A program made the translations under genes and the position numbers. Below, in pieces: positions 1 through 9,767 of a stretch of DNA of 64,000 nt. Below the pieces are notes generated by a model, which saw nothing but the letters and a program-made list of their open reading frames with translations, was not told the origin of the DNA and searched no databases. Within the stretch, counting starts at the first letter, position 1. The number at the start of each line of letters is the position of its first letter. The stretch lies in NCBI RefSeq assembly GCF_004027225.2, contig NC_044301.2, positions 18,838,598-18,902,597 of the forward strand, read 5' to 3'. Source of the DNA: Strigops habroptila (taxonomy: Eukaryota > Chordata > Aves > Psittaciformes > Psittacidae).

Positions 1-998
1 ACAATAGCATCAATGGCAGATACTCCAAGCAAGTAAAGGAGGCCACCAGAGACAGGAGGTGCTGGAGAGATGCTGGGAATTGTGGAAGGAGAATCACTTC
101 TCTGTACAGAGCTCCCTAAATCCTGACTCGCGTTAGACTCCTATCTGCAAGAAGTTCATACTATGGTATGATGGGTGGCCTTCAAGGTGTAGGACCAGAT
201 TCTGTGCTTGTATGTGGGTGCCTGCAGTGGCCACTGGACCTGGCACTGGTGCTATAATGTGCTTCTAGTCCAGGAGATCCGTTGTGTGGTGCTGAAATTA
301 CTCTGCATGGTTTTCCCCATCGGCCGCCACATCCCTTGGGATCTCTTTGTCAGCACAGGAAACTTCAGTGATGAGCAAAGCACCACTGAGCTTGTGCAGG
401 GATGACACTACATATTGAGATGCTTTTATTGCTGTCAGTAATAAGAGTAATTATGGAGATCACTTTCCTGCAGTGGCTCTGTGAGACTAATGCAGAAGCA
501 AAAACCTGGAGAGAGATCAGAGCCTGTGCACATAGGAGAATTTTAGGAGACAGCATATCTAAGAGGAGCCAGCCCTCTAGCAGGAATGTCTACTCCATTA
601 CCATCCTGTCTCCCCTTGGTGCAGAGCTCCAGAAAGCAGCTTCCCCACAAGAGAGGTAACATGTGGCTCAGGAGTAGCTCTTTGTGGGTTTAGTCCTGCT
701 GGAAGCCTCCAGCCTTGTGCTAAAAGCTGCTGAGGAACCACCTGGGTACTTGGCAGGTTAATACCCTGTTTCCTCTCAACTTCCTACACAGCTTATGGGA
801 GGGCTGGCAGTTCCTGAGCAGGAGCTCTCCTAAAGCAAATTTCAGCTCATTTTACTGTGGATCACAGGCCCAGGTTCAGAGCATCCTCTATGGCTCTGCA
901 CACCCAGGGCAAGGAAGGGAGAGCTCAGTCTCAGCTCCTTGATCAATTACTTCAAGGGTAGCATCCGCTTCTGGCTCATCAGTTGTCAATCAGATTAA
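1..998. other. No gene seen; probable intron or flank
   Basis: Unique-looking sequence with only short chance ORFs. I recognise no exon, RNA gene or repeat here. It ends at the 5-bp target duplication (GTTTT, 999-1003) of the provirus that follows. It may be an upstream HYDIN intron, but nothing in the sequence proves that. Confidence 0.35.
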
Positions 999-1003
999 GT
1001 TTT

Positions 1004-1567
1004 TGTCGTGGTTTCAGCCCAGCCGGTAACTCAGAACCACACAGCCGCTCGCTCACTCCCCCCCTTCCTCCCCCCACTCCCGGAGGGATGGGGAGGAGAA
1101 TCGGAAGAATGTAACTCCCACGGGTTGAGATAAGAGCAGTCCAGTAACTAAGGTATAATACAAAACCACTACTGCTACCACAAATGATAATAATGATTAG
1201 TGAAATAACAAGGGGAGAGGATACAATTGGTCACCACCCGCCGACCGATACCGAGCCCGACCCGAGCAGTGATCTGGGCCTTCCGGGTAACTCCCCCCGG
1301 TTTATATATTGGGCATGACGTGCCATGGTATGGAATACCCCTTTGGCTAGTTTGGGTCAGGTGTCCTGTCTCTGCTTCCTCCTGACTTCCCCTCCTCCCT
1401 GGCAAAGCATGAGACTGAGAAAGTCCTTGGTCGAAGTAAACATTACTGAGCAACAACTAAAAACATCGGTGTTATCAGCGTTGTTCCCAGGCTGAAAGTT
1501 AAAAAACACAGCACTGTACCAGCTACTAAGAAGGAGAAAAATGACTGCTATAGCTGAACCCAGGACA
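1004..1567 (-). repeat. 3' LTR of provirus copy 1
   Basis: A 564-bp LTR, near-identical to 7587-8153. Its ends are TGTC and GACA, a 4-bp inverted repeat. It is the short LTR type, lacking the roughly 60-bp A/G-rich block seen in the copies at 13928, 33239 and 44476. Confidence 0.93.
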
Positions 1568-1995
1568 GTATCCACCCCTTATTCCATACCATTCATGTCA
1601 TGCTCAGATCCCACATCTCTCAACACACCACCACCCCTGTCCCATATATACACATATATATACACCCACACCCGCACACAGAGAAAGATATCATTCCGTA
1701 GTCCATGGACCAATCCCTGTAAAATTGCTGAACTCATCCAGTCCATGATGTCAGGCTCCATCTCTTGCAATAGTCTTTCAGGGCAGGAGGGACGGTATGT
1801 AGTGTTGGGTTGTTGCCTGCTGATGATACCACCAAACTCGTCTGGTCACTGCTGAGCTCGTCTGGTTTCCTCAAAATTCATTCTTTGTTGAGGTGATGAT
1901 CGGAGGGAAGTCAGGGTCAATTGCTGGCGACCTGAAGATATCTAGCTGGTGGGCTATAAAAGTGTTATAGAGCAGGCAACAGCATACAGTTGAGT
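1568..1995 (-). other. Provirus copy 1 3' untranslated region with polypurine tract
   Basis: Non-coding region between the pol stop and the 3' LTR. On the minus strand the last bases before the LTR are purine-rich (AATAAGGGGTGG, then ATAC), the likely plus-strand primer. A CA/TA simple repeat lies at about 1645-1680. There is no room for env and no env-like frame. Confidence 0.7.
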
Positions 1996-4900
1996 TCATT
2001 GGCTGTTTTCCCCCAAAATCAAATCCCCTTGAGGTACACATCGGACTTCCCCATCTTCCCACATTACCCACCAAGTATATCCACGTCCCTGAGCAAAAGC
2101 AACACCACGAGTGGGTTTGCCTTTACCTGAAGCAGGAATAACCCAGACTGTCTTCCCCAACAAATTCTTTAGGTGCACCACAGGAACTTTATCCCCCTCT
2201 ACAGGACGTAAAAGTTCTGATGGGGCTGGGCCAGCCCTGTTGGCAGATCCCCTAGTGTTGACCAACCGGGTGGCTTTTGGTAAATGTGTATCCCAGTGTT
2301 TGAAAGTCCCACCACCCATTGCTCTCAGTGTAGTTTTTAACAGCCCATTGTACCGTTCGATTTTCCCAGAGGCTGGTGCATGACAGGGGACATGATATAC
2401 CCACTCAATGCCATGCTCTTTGGCCCAAGTGTCTATGAGGTTGTTCCGGAAATGAGTCCCATTGTCTGACTCGATTCTCTCTGGGGTGCCGTGTCGCCAC
2501 AAGACTTGTTTCTCAAGGCCCAGGATAGTGTTCCGGGCAGTGGCGTGGGACACAGCGTATGTTTCCAGCCAGCCGGTGGTTGCTTCCACCATGGTAAGCA
2601 CAAGGTGCTTGCCTTGGCGGGTCGGTGGGAGTGTGATATAGTCAATCTGCCAGGCCTCCCCATACTTGTACTTCAGCCATCGTCCTCCATACCAGAGAGG
2701 CTTTAACCCCTTGGCTTGCTTAATTGCAGCACATGTTTCACATTCTTGAATGACCTGGGCAATAGTGTCCATCGTTAAGTCCACCCCTCGATCACGAGCC
2801 CATCTATATGTTGCATCTCTGCCTTGATGGCCTGAGGTGTCATGGGCCCACCGGGCTAAAAATAATTCACCCTTATGTTGCCAATCCAAGTCCATCTGAG
2901 CCACTTTAATCTTAGCAGCTTTATCCACTTGCTGGTTATTCTGGTGTTCCTCAGTGGCCCGACTCTTGGGTACATGACCATCTACGTGGCGTACCTTCAC
3001 CACCAGGTTCTGCACCCGGGCAGCGATATCTTGCCACGATGCAGCAGCCCAGATGGGTTTCCCTCTGTGTTGCCAGTTGCTCTGCTTCCATTGCTGAAAC
3101 CACCCCCACAGGGCATTTGCCACCATCCATGAGTCAGTAGAGAGATAAAGTACTGGCCATTTTTCTCATTCAGCAATGTCCAAGGCCAGCTGGATGGCTT
3201 TCACCTCTGCAAACTGACTCAATTCACCCTCTCCCTCAGCAGTTTCTGCAACTTGATGCAGGGGACTCCACACAGCTGCCTTCCATCTCTGATGCTTTCC
3301 CACAATAGGGCAGGACCCATCAGTAAACAAGGCATATTGCTTTTCACTCTCTGACAGCTCATTCTATGGTGGGGCCTCTTCAGCACGCATCACCTCCTCG
3401 TCTGGTGACATCCCAAAATCTTTGCCCTCTGGCCAGTCCATGATGACTTCTAGAATTCCTGGACGACTGGGATTTCCTATTCGAGCTCGTTGTGTAATTA
3501 GTGCAGCCCACTTACTCCATGTAGCATCAGTTGCATGATGGGTAGAGGAGACCCTGCCTTTGAACATCCAGCCCAGCACAGGCAACCGGGGTGCCAGGAG
3601 GAGCTGCGCTTCAGTTCCGATCACTTCTGAGGCAGCTCGAACCCCTTCATAGGCTGCCAGTATCTCTTTTTCAGTGGGAGTATAGCTGGCCTCGGATCCT
3701 TTATATCCCCGACTCCAAAAGCCAAGGGGCTGACCTCGAGTCTCCCCTGGAGCTTTCTGCCAGAGGCTCCAGGTAGGACCATTCTCCCCAGCTGCGGTAT
3801 AGAGCACATTTTTCACATCTGGCCCGGCCCGGACTGGTCCAAGGGCTGCTGCATGAACTATTTCTTGTTTAATTTGTTCAAAGGTTTGTTGTTGCTCAGG
3901 GCCCCATTTGAAATCATTCTTCTTCTGGGTCACGTGATAGAGAGGGCTTACAATCAGACTGTAATTTGGGATGTGCATTCTCCAGAACCCCACAACACCT
4001 AAGAAAGCTTGTGTTTCTTTCTTGTTAGTTGGTGGAGACATTGCTGTTATCTTGTTGATCACGTCTGTGGGGATCTGGCCGCGTCCATCTTGGTATTTTA
4101 TTCCCAAAAATTGAATCTCCTGTTCAGGTCCCTTGACCTTACTCCGTTTTATGGCAAAACCAGCCTTCAGCAGGATTTGGATTATCTTCCTCCCTTTCTC
4201 AAAAACTTCTTCCGCTGTATCACCCCACACGATGATGTCATCAATGTATTGCAGGTGTTCTGGAGCTTGCCCCTGTTCCAGTGCAGTCTGGATCAATCCA
4301 TGGCAGATGCTAGGGCTGTGTTTCCACCCCTGGGGCACTCGGTTCCAAGTGTACTGGACGCCCCTCCAAGTGAAAGCAAACTGTGGCCTGCATTCTGCTG
4401 CCAGAGGGATTGAGAAAAATGCATTGGCAATGTCAATTGTGGCATCCCACTTGGCTGCCTTTGACTCCAGTTCATATTGAAGTTCTAGCATGTCTGGTAC
4501 AGCAGCACTCAATGGTGGTGTGACTTCGTTCAGGCCACGATAGTCTACTTTTAGTCTCCACTCTCCATTAGACTTTTGCACTGGCCATATGGGGCTATTA
4601 AAGGGTGAGCGGGTCCTGCTGATCACTCCTTGGCTCTCCAGTCTATGGATCAGCTTATGAATGGGAATCAAGGAGTCTCGGTTGGTGCGATATTGGCACC
4701 GGTGCACTGTTGTGGTCGCAATTGGCACTTGTTGTTCTTTGACCTTCAGCAACCCCACAACAGAAGGATCCTCTGAGAGACCGGGTAAGGTGGACAGCTG
4801 CTTAATTTCCTCTGTCTCCAAGGCAGCAAAACCAAAAGCCCATCTATACCCTTTTGGGTCTTTGAAGTACCCTCTCCTGAGATAGTCCATGCCAAGGATG

Positions 4901-5181
4901 CATGGAGCCCCTGGACCAGTCACAATGGGGTGCTTTTGCCACTTCCTCCCAGCCAGGCTGATTTCAGCTTCCAGTACAGTCAACTCTTGGGATCCTCCTG
5001 TCACTCCAGAAATATAAATGGGTTTCACCCCTTGATACCTTGATGGCATCAGAGTACACTGTGCACCGGTATCTACTAGAGCCTTATACTTCTGTGGGAC
5101 TGATGTGCCAGGCCATCTGATCCACACGGTCCAGTAAACCCGATTATCCCTCTCCTCCACCTGGCTGGAGGCAGGGCCCCT
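1996..5181 (-). pseudogene. pol: Provirus copy 1 pol (protease-RT-RNase H-integrase), two internal stops
   Basis: A single frame of about 1,060 codons follows the gag TAG without a frame change. Counting from the GTG at 5160, a retropepsin motif DTG lies at residues 30-32, RT motif A Asp near 243, the VPQGW motif near 275 and YIDD at 305-308. RNase H (FTDGS) follows. In the part from 3126 integrase has H95/H100/C129/C132 zinc ligands and D162, D221 and E257, with the classical 35-residue D-E spacing. Two nonsense codons break it: TAG at 3364-3366, between RT and RNase H, and TGA at 3166-3168 inside RNase H. The natural TGA is at 1996-1998. No dUTPase or env was recognised. The ERVL-type assignment rests on recalled family resemblance. 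Confidence 0.9.
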
Positions 5182-7524
5182 CTAATAGTGATCATAAAAT
5201 TCTCCACTTCTGTCTTGTAGAAAGGGATTAGTATTCCTTATCACAGGAGCTGGAGTAAAATCAGCTCTTCCACTCCATCTGGGAAACTGCTCACCAGAGA
5301 CTGGAACAGCAGCTTTCCTGGGAGGATCATCCTTGACCATTGTTCTCCTCTTCAGTTCACGCACCCGTTGCTCCAGAGCTGAAGTAGGTTTTCCATCCCA
5401 CTTTCTCATGTCTTCTCCGTGATCCTGCAGGTAAAACCATAGGGTGGCCCGTGGCATGTACCTCCTATATTTTCTTTCTCGAGCAATAGGGCGCCTTCTG
5501 TTAATAGCTGAGACATGGGTTGGTACGTGTGGGGAGCTGGATAGATTGGATAAATAGTCTCTCAATTGTTTGAACTCCTGGGACAGTTTTTCCACAGCTG
5601 AAATGATGGAAGGGGTGAGATTGTCTTCGAACTCTCGGAGTTGACGAATCAGGTCATCCACTGTTGGTGATATTCTGTCATTCCAGGTCATTGATGCCAA
5701 TGAGTGGGCATATGATGATGGTGCACTCCATGTAAGTTTCTGCCACATGGGTCGTGTACATTCGACTTCATCTGGATCTACGGATGTGTTCCTGGCATCC
5801 GGCCTATGATAGATCTTCTCTAGAATGGCTGATTCCCTCAGGGACTGGATGCCTTTCTCTATCGTGGTCCAGTTGGCTGAGCGACTCATAATATCATCTT
5901 TGTGGGGAAACCTTTCCTTCACAGCTGCCAGGAGCCTCCTCCAAAGGCTGAGGGCTCGCTTCTCTCTTGCAATCGCTTTGTCAATTCCTCCTTCCTTAGC
6001 ATGTGATCCCAGCTGCTTGGCTTCCCTACCTTCTAGTTAGTGACCATCGACCCCATTGTCCCAGCATCGGAGCAACCAGGTGACAATGTGCTCCCCTGGA
6101 AGACGGGTGAAATCTTTTCGCATATTCCGCAGTTCGGTTGACGTCCGGGGTCGAGAAGTGACCTCTTCTTCTTCTTCCTCTTCCTCTGACCCACATAGTA
6201 GTAACTCTTGTTCTGACACTGTTGCATGTAGTAATGGCATTGGGTCTTCATCTTTCTTCGCTTCGCGGGTTGCTCTTTGTGCCTCTCGTTTGCTTTTGCT
6301 TACAGGGGCAACAGACATTGTCACAAACTGGCCATTTGGTTTAGCTGCAGTGTTTATCACTGTGGTTGGAGTGGCTGCAGTGTCTGCCACTAGGATTGGA
6401 GTGGTTGCAATGTCTATTGCTGGAGTTGGTGCAGCTGTTGTGCTTGGGAGTTGAGTAACACCAACAGCTGCATTGTCTGTTGCTGTTGGGGTTTGAGTAG
6501 CTACTGTGCTTGTCACTGGGGTTGATGTAGCTGCTGTACTTGGAGTAGCTGTGTTGTCTGTTGTGGTCAGGGTCTGAGTAGCTGCTGTGCTTGGAGTTGG
6601 CATAGCTGCGTTGTCTGTTGCTTTGTCATCAGATCCAGAGACTTTTTTTTCCCTTTGATGGTGCTGGATAGTGTTGAGCAGGGCTCTGTAGGCGTAGGCC
6701 AAGCCCCAGCACATTGCCATGATTTGTCCCTCTCTGGTATAAACAGAATGACAGCACACCTCGTTTAAGTGTTTTACTAGTTTTTCCGGATGTTGCACTT
6801 GTTCAGTGGTGAAGTTCCAAAGCACTGGAGGGGCCCACTGGCCTAGATACTTGCCCATACTATCCCACACACCCTGCCACTCATAACTGTCCAGCCTCAG
6901 GGAAAATCTCCTGGTGGTCCTCCTATATCGTCGTCTAATCCTAGACCAGATTCGAACCTGATACTGCTGAATTTTTGACATTAAACGAAATAGGATGTTC
7001 CTACGACGGGATGGCCATGGGTAAAACACACTCCGTATGTTTGCCAACATGCTGATCCCCAGCACAATCAGCAGGCAGGTTTCAAGGGTACTCAAAGGCC
7101 ATCTAAAACTTTCAGAACTCTCAACTGCTGTTGCAAATAGGCTGGTGGGGGAACGGGGGGTGAAAGAGAATGCTTCCTTTGTAAGTTTACCCCCTGAGGA
7201 GGAAAAAATATATATGCAATTGCTAAAATATTTCATTTTATACCTCCCAATGTATAGTGGTGATGGCCACGCTGGAAGCGCAAACCAGACCAGTTTCATG
7301 ATCAATGAGTCTATTGTATTACAAGTCATTACCATGAAGTACAGTGAAACAAGAACCTTAGCCCAGGCCCCCCAGCCGATAAACACTAAAACAGCAAATA
7401 GTGGCTGTAAGTAAGGTACAACACGCTGAAACTCTGAGATCAAGCGCAGCAATTCTGAGAGCCAAATAATCACCAATGTGACGAGTAGTAACAATGAATG
7501 CTTATCACAAATATGATTAAACAC
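5182..7524 (-). pseudogene. gag: Provirus copy 1 gag-like ORF, one internal stop
   Basis: An open frame of 780 codons broken once, by TAA at 6037-6039, and ending at TAG 5182-5184. The open frame begins at a GTG. The ATG found about 17 codons in for copies 2 and 3 is TTG here, so the start is probably lost. The N-terminus is hydrophobic, with candidate membrane segments near residues 11-27, 41-66 and 147-162. A strongly basic patch (about 173-210) follows, then a Thr/Ala/Pro-rich tract, a Glu run, and a conserved region with GEHIVTWLLRCW. A membrane-anchored N-terminus is unusual for Gag, and I identify it as Gag mainly by position before pol. Codons 171-188 overlap the 5S-rRNA-like segment. 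Confidence 0.75.
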
Positions 7525-7560
7525 ACTCTGGTCAGATCTGTCATTATCTCAACCTTTCGT

Positions 7561-7578
7561 GCCCCATGTTGGGCACCA
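7561..7578 (-). other. Primer binding site, tRNA-Lys-like (copy 1)
   Basis: Eight bases downstream of the 5' LTR, on the minus strand, lie 18 bases TGGTGCCCAACATGGGGC. They resemble the complement of the 3' end of tRNA-Lys (CTT type). The 8-nt spacer from the LTR is longer than the usual 0-5. Confidence 0.75.
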
Positions 7579-7586
7579 AAAAGAAC

Positions 7587-8153
7587 TGTCGTGGTTTGAG
7601 CCCAGCTGGTAACTCAGAACCACACAGCCGCTCGCTCACTCCCCCCCTTCCTCCCCCCCCCACTCCCGGATGGATGGGGAGGAGAATCAGAAGAATGTAA
7701 CTCCCACGGGTTGAGATAAGAGCAGTCCCGCAACTAAGTTATAATACAAAACCACTACTGCTACCACCAGTGATAATAATGATAAGGGAAATAACAAGGG
7801 GAGAGGATACAATTGCTCACCATCCGCCGACCGATACCCAGCCCGACCCGAGCAGTGATCTGGGCCTTCTGGGTAACTCCCCCCGGTTTATATACTGGGC
7901 ATGATGTGCCATGGTATGGAATACCCCTTTGGCTAGTTTGGGTCAGGTGTCCTGTCTCTGCTTCCTCCCGGCTTCCCCTCCTCCCTGGCAAAGCATGAGA
8001 CTGAGAAAGTCCTTGGTTGGAATAAACATTACTTAGCAACAACTAAAAACATCGGTGTTATCAGCGTTGTTCCCAGGCTGAAAGTTAAAAAACACAGCAC
8101 TGCACCAGCTACTAAGAAGGAGAAAAATGACTGCTATAGCTGAACCCAGGACA
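7587..8153 (-). repeat. 5' LTR of provirus copy 1
   Basis: A 567-bp LTR paired with 1004-1567. It contains the promoter element at 7887-7894. A frame of 93 codons runs through it but lacks an ATG and spans the TATA box, so it is not called a gene. Confidence 0.93.
7887..7894 (-). promoter_or_regulatory. LTR TATA box, copy 1
   Basis: TATATAAA on the minus strand, with a CATCATGCCC-type sequence upstream (CGTCATGCCC in some copies). The same element recurs in the other LTRs of the family, for example as TATATAAACC at about 60000-60009. No canonical AATAAA was found in this LTR type. Confidence 0.6.
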
Positions 8154-8158
8154 GTTTT

Positions 8159-9158
8159 CTTGCACTGGATTAGTTACCGCCCCTGTAGGAAGTGGATGAA
8201 GTAATGTCTCCCCTCCCAAGCTCTGGGGAGCAAAACTTGCTCTCTGCCAAAGTCAGGTTATTCCTGTCCAAGTGATGAGGGCAGCTAAACATGTTTCTCC
8301 CATGCAGCACACCAGGAGATGGAGCTGATGTGGAGCTGAGCTTGCCGTGTCCTCTGTCAGGGAAGGCTCTGCCTTGTTCCCTTGCCTCTGAGCTTTGCTG
8401 CTGTCCCTGGATGACTGGGGTCCCCAGCAGCCTTTCCTCCCTGTTGTTGCTTGCTGGATGTAGGGCTAAATGTGGTGATCTCATGTTGATTAGCACTAGG
8501 CTGCAGTGTGGGGAAGCAAGCCCTGGCCTGAGATGTCTCCTCCCTGGCAGTGCCCTCCCAGTCTGTCCAGTGCTCCTCTCCAGTCCTGAGCACCTGGGAG
8601 AAGTGCTGCCTCATTGTGATCTTCATCTGTGTGTTTGGGTAGACCTTGGAGAAAACAAGCACCTTTGCATAGCTCTGTTCTCTTTCCCTTATGAACCCCC
8701 TTTCTGCCAAGGGTCTGTCATCTCTCTTGCAATCAATGGCTTCCAGGAACTTGCTTGGAAACAAAATGAAAATCCTATTGATTTAGTCTATAGATCAAGA
8801 CTTTTCCTTTCCCTTTTTTCTTCTTTGTCAATGCACTGATGGATGTGGATGGCAGCAGGGTTGAACTGAGGTTTAGTCCTTGTTGTGTTGCATTTCACAT
8901 TCCTGAGATCACTTGGAGTGCTCTCAATTTGTACTGACTTCAGCCAGGATGGGGGAGGCTCAGTTCTTGCCTGAGCAAACTCACGACCTCATTAGAGATT
9001 TATCTGAGTCATCCCTGCATTGTGTAGGATTCCAGGGTGGTGTAATGGATGGGAACGTAGCTGAGAGTTGATTCCCTCTCATGACCGAGAGACATAACAA
9101 AGGATGTTGTTTGCTACAGTGTATTCGGTAGAGTACATATGTTTATGTTCATCGTGAC
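8159..9158. other. No gene seen
   Basis: Unique-looking sequence with long but unsupported overlapping frames (8291-8839 on +, 8357-8764 on -). There is no recognised protein similarity and no repeat. Treated as intron or intergenic. Confidence 0.35.
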
Positions 9159-9767
9159 TGTTTGTCAGAAAGAGACAGGAAAACATAGGTGCGCAGCTGT
9201 TCTATGACCTTCATACTTGGCTGCACTAGGGTTCCTGGCCAAAGCTCTCAGAGTGAACAACGGTGAGATCATGAGAAACTGCACAGCCCCACGAGTAAAC
9301 AATTAGAGATCTGGCATAAAGCCGGTTGTTTTGATAAGGGTATAAAAGTGGGACCCTCTTGTGGCCATGAGAGAAGCCTCACCTATGGGTGGACGCATCA
9401 CGTAGGAATTTTCCCACTTACCTGAGACTCCTGGCATCGGCTGCAACAGGGCTTCCCAGCTGGAAGTGTGGGCCTGGATGATGATTCAGTGGTAATTAGT
9501 GATGTATTTCTTCTTAATCTCTGTTCTTTCTATGCAGTAATGATTTAGTGCATTGCTGACTTTCTTCAGTACTTTACTTATATACCTATATCTCTGATTT
9601 GCCTTATTGTTCTCGTTCACTATATATAGAGAGATATTTACCCAAGTCACATTAGTGTGCTTGCTTTAGTGTGCTTATTGGCTTTAGTGTGCTTGTTTAA
9701 TAAACTCTGCATATTATACAGCTAGTGTGTGGTCACTTTGTCGTGTACCCTGTCTGTCAGCAGAACA
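9159..9767 (+). repeat. Possible solo LTR of a third family, boundaries uncertain
   Basis: A TATA box (TATAAAA at 9341) lies about 360 bases upstream of AATAAA (9699-9704), followed by a T/G-rich stretch, the usual R/U5 layout. The proposed ends start TGTTTGTCAG and finish with CAGAACA, which are imperfectly inverted. Just before the poly(A) signal the phrase TTAGTGTGCTT recurs three times (9650-9695). No target duplication could be confirmed, so the ends may be off by tens of bases, or it may be another promoter-bearing repeat. Confidence 0.4.

Larger units (their letters stand above)
1004..8153 (-). mobile_element. Full-length ERVL-like provirus, copy 1
   Basis: This is a complete provirus in the order 5' LTR, primer site, gag, pol, polypurine tract, 3' LTR, read on the minus strand. 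Both LTRs begin TGTC and end GACA, and the insertion is flanked by a perfect 5-bp duplication GTTTT (999-1003 and 8154-8158). The two LTRs differ at roughly two dozen of about 565 positions by eye, near 4%, so the insertion is old but not ancient. A 5-bp duplication and the polymerase type fit class III (ERVL) elements; the tRNA-Lys-like primer site is more usual in class II. No env ORF lies between pol and the 3' LTR. Internal stop codons make it non-autonomous. It lies antisense to HYDIN. Confidence 0.93.

Noticed and set aside
1175..1456. A 93-codon open frame in the LTR sense strand that recurs in at least eight LTRs (for example 7761-8042, 23281-23562, 59852-60133), reminiscent of LTR-encoded proteins in some retroviruses.
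   Set aside because: It lacks an ATG (begins at TTG), runs across the TATA box, and its preservation is explained by low divergence among the LTRs.
1568..1995. A possible env gene between pol and the 3' LTR (also 23674-24105 and 45600-46029).
   Set aside because: The interval is about 430 bases, lacks a long open frame in every copy, and contains a simple repeat and the polypurine tract.
8291..8839. A 182-codon open frame on the + strand.
   Set aside because: No recognisable similarity, rich in Leu/Ser/Cys as expected from a chance frame in GC-balanced avian DNA, and overlapped by an equally long antisense frame.
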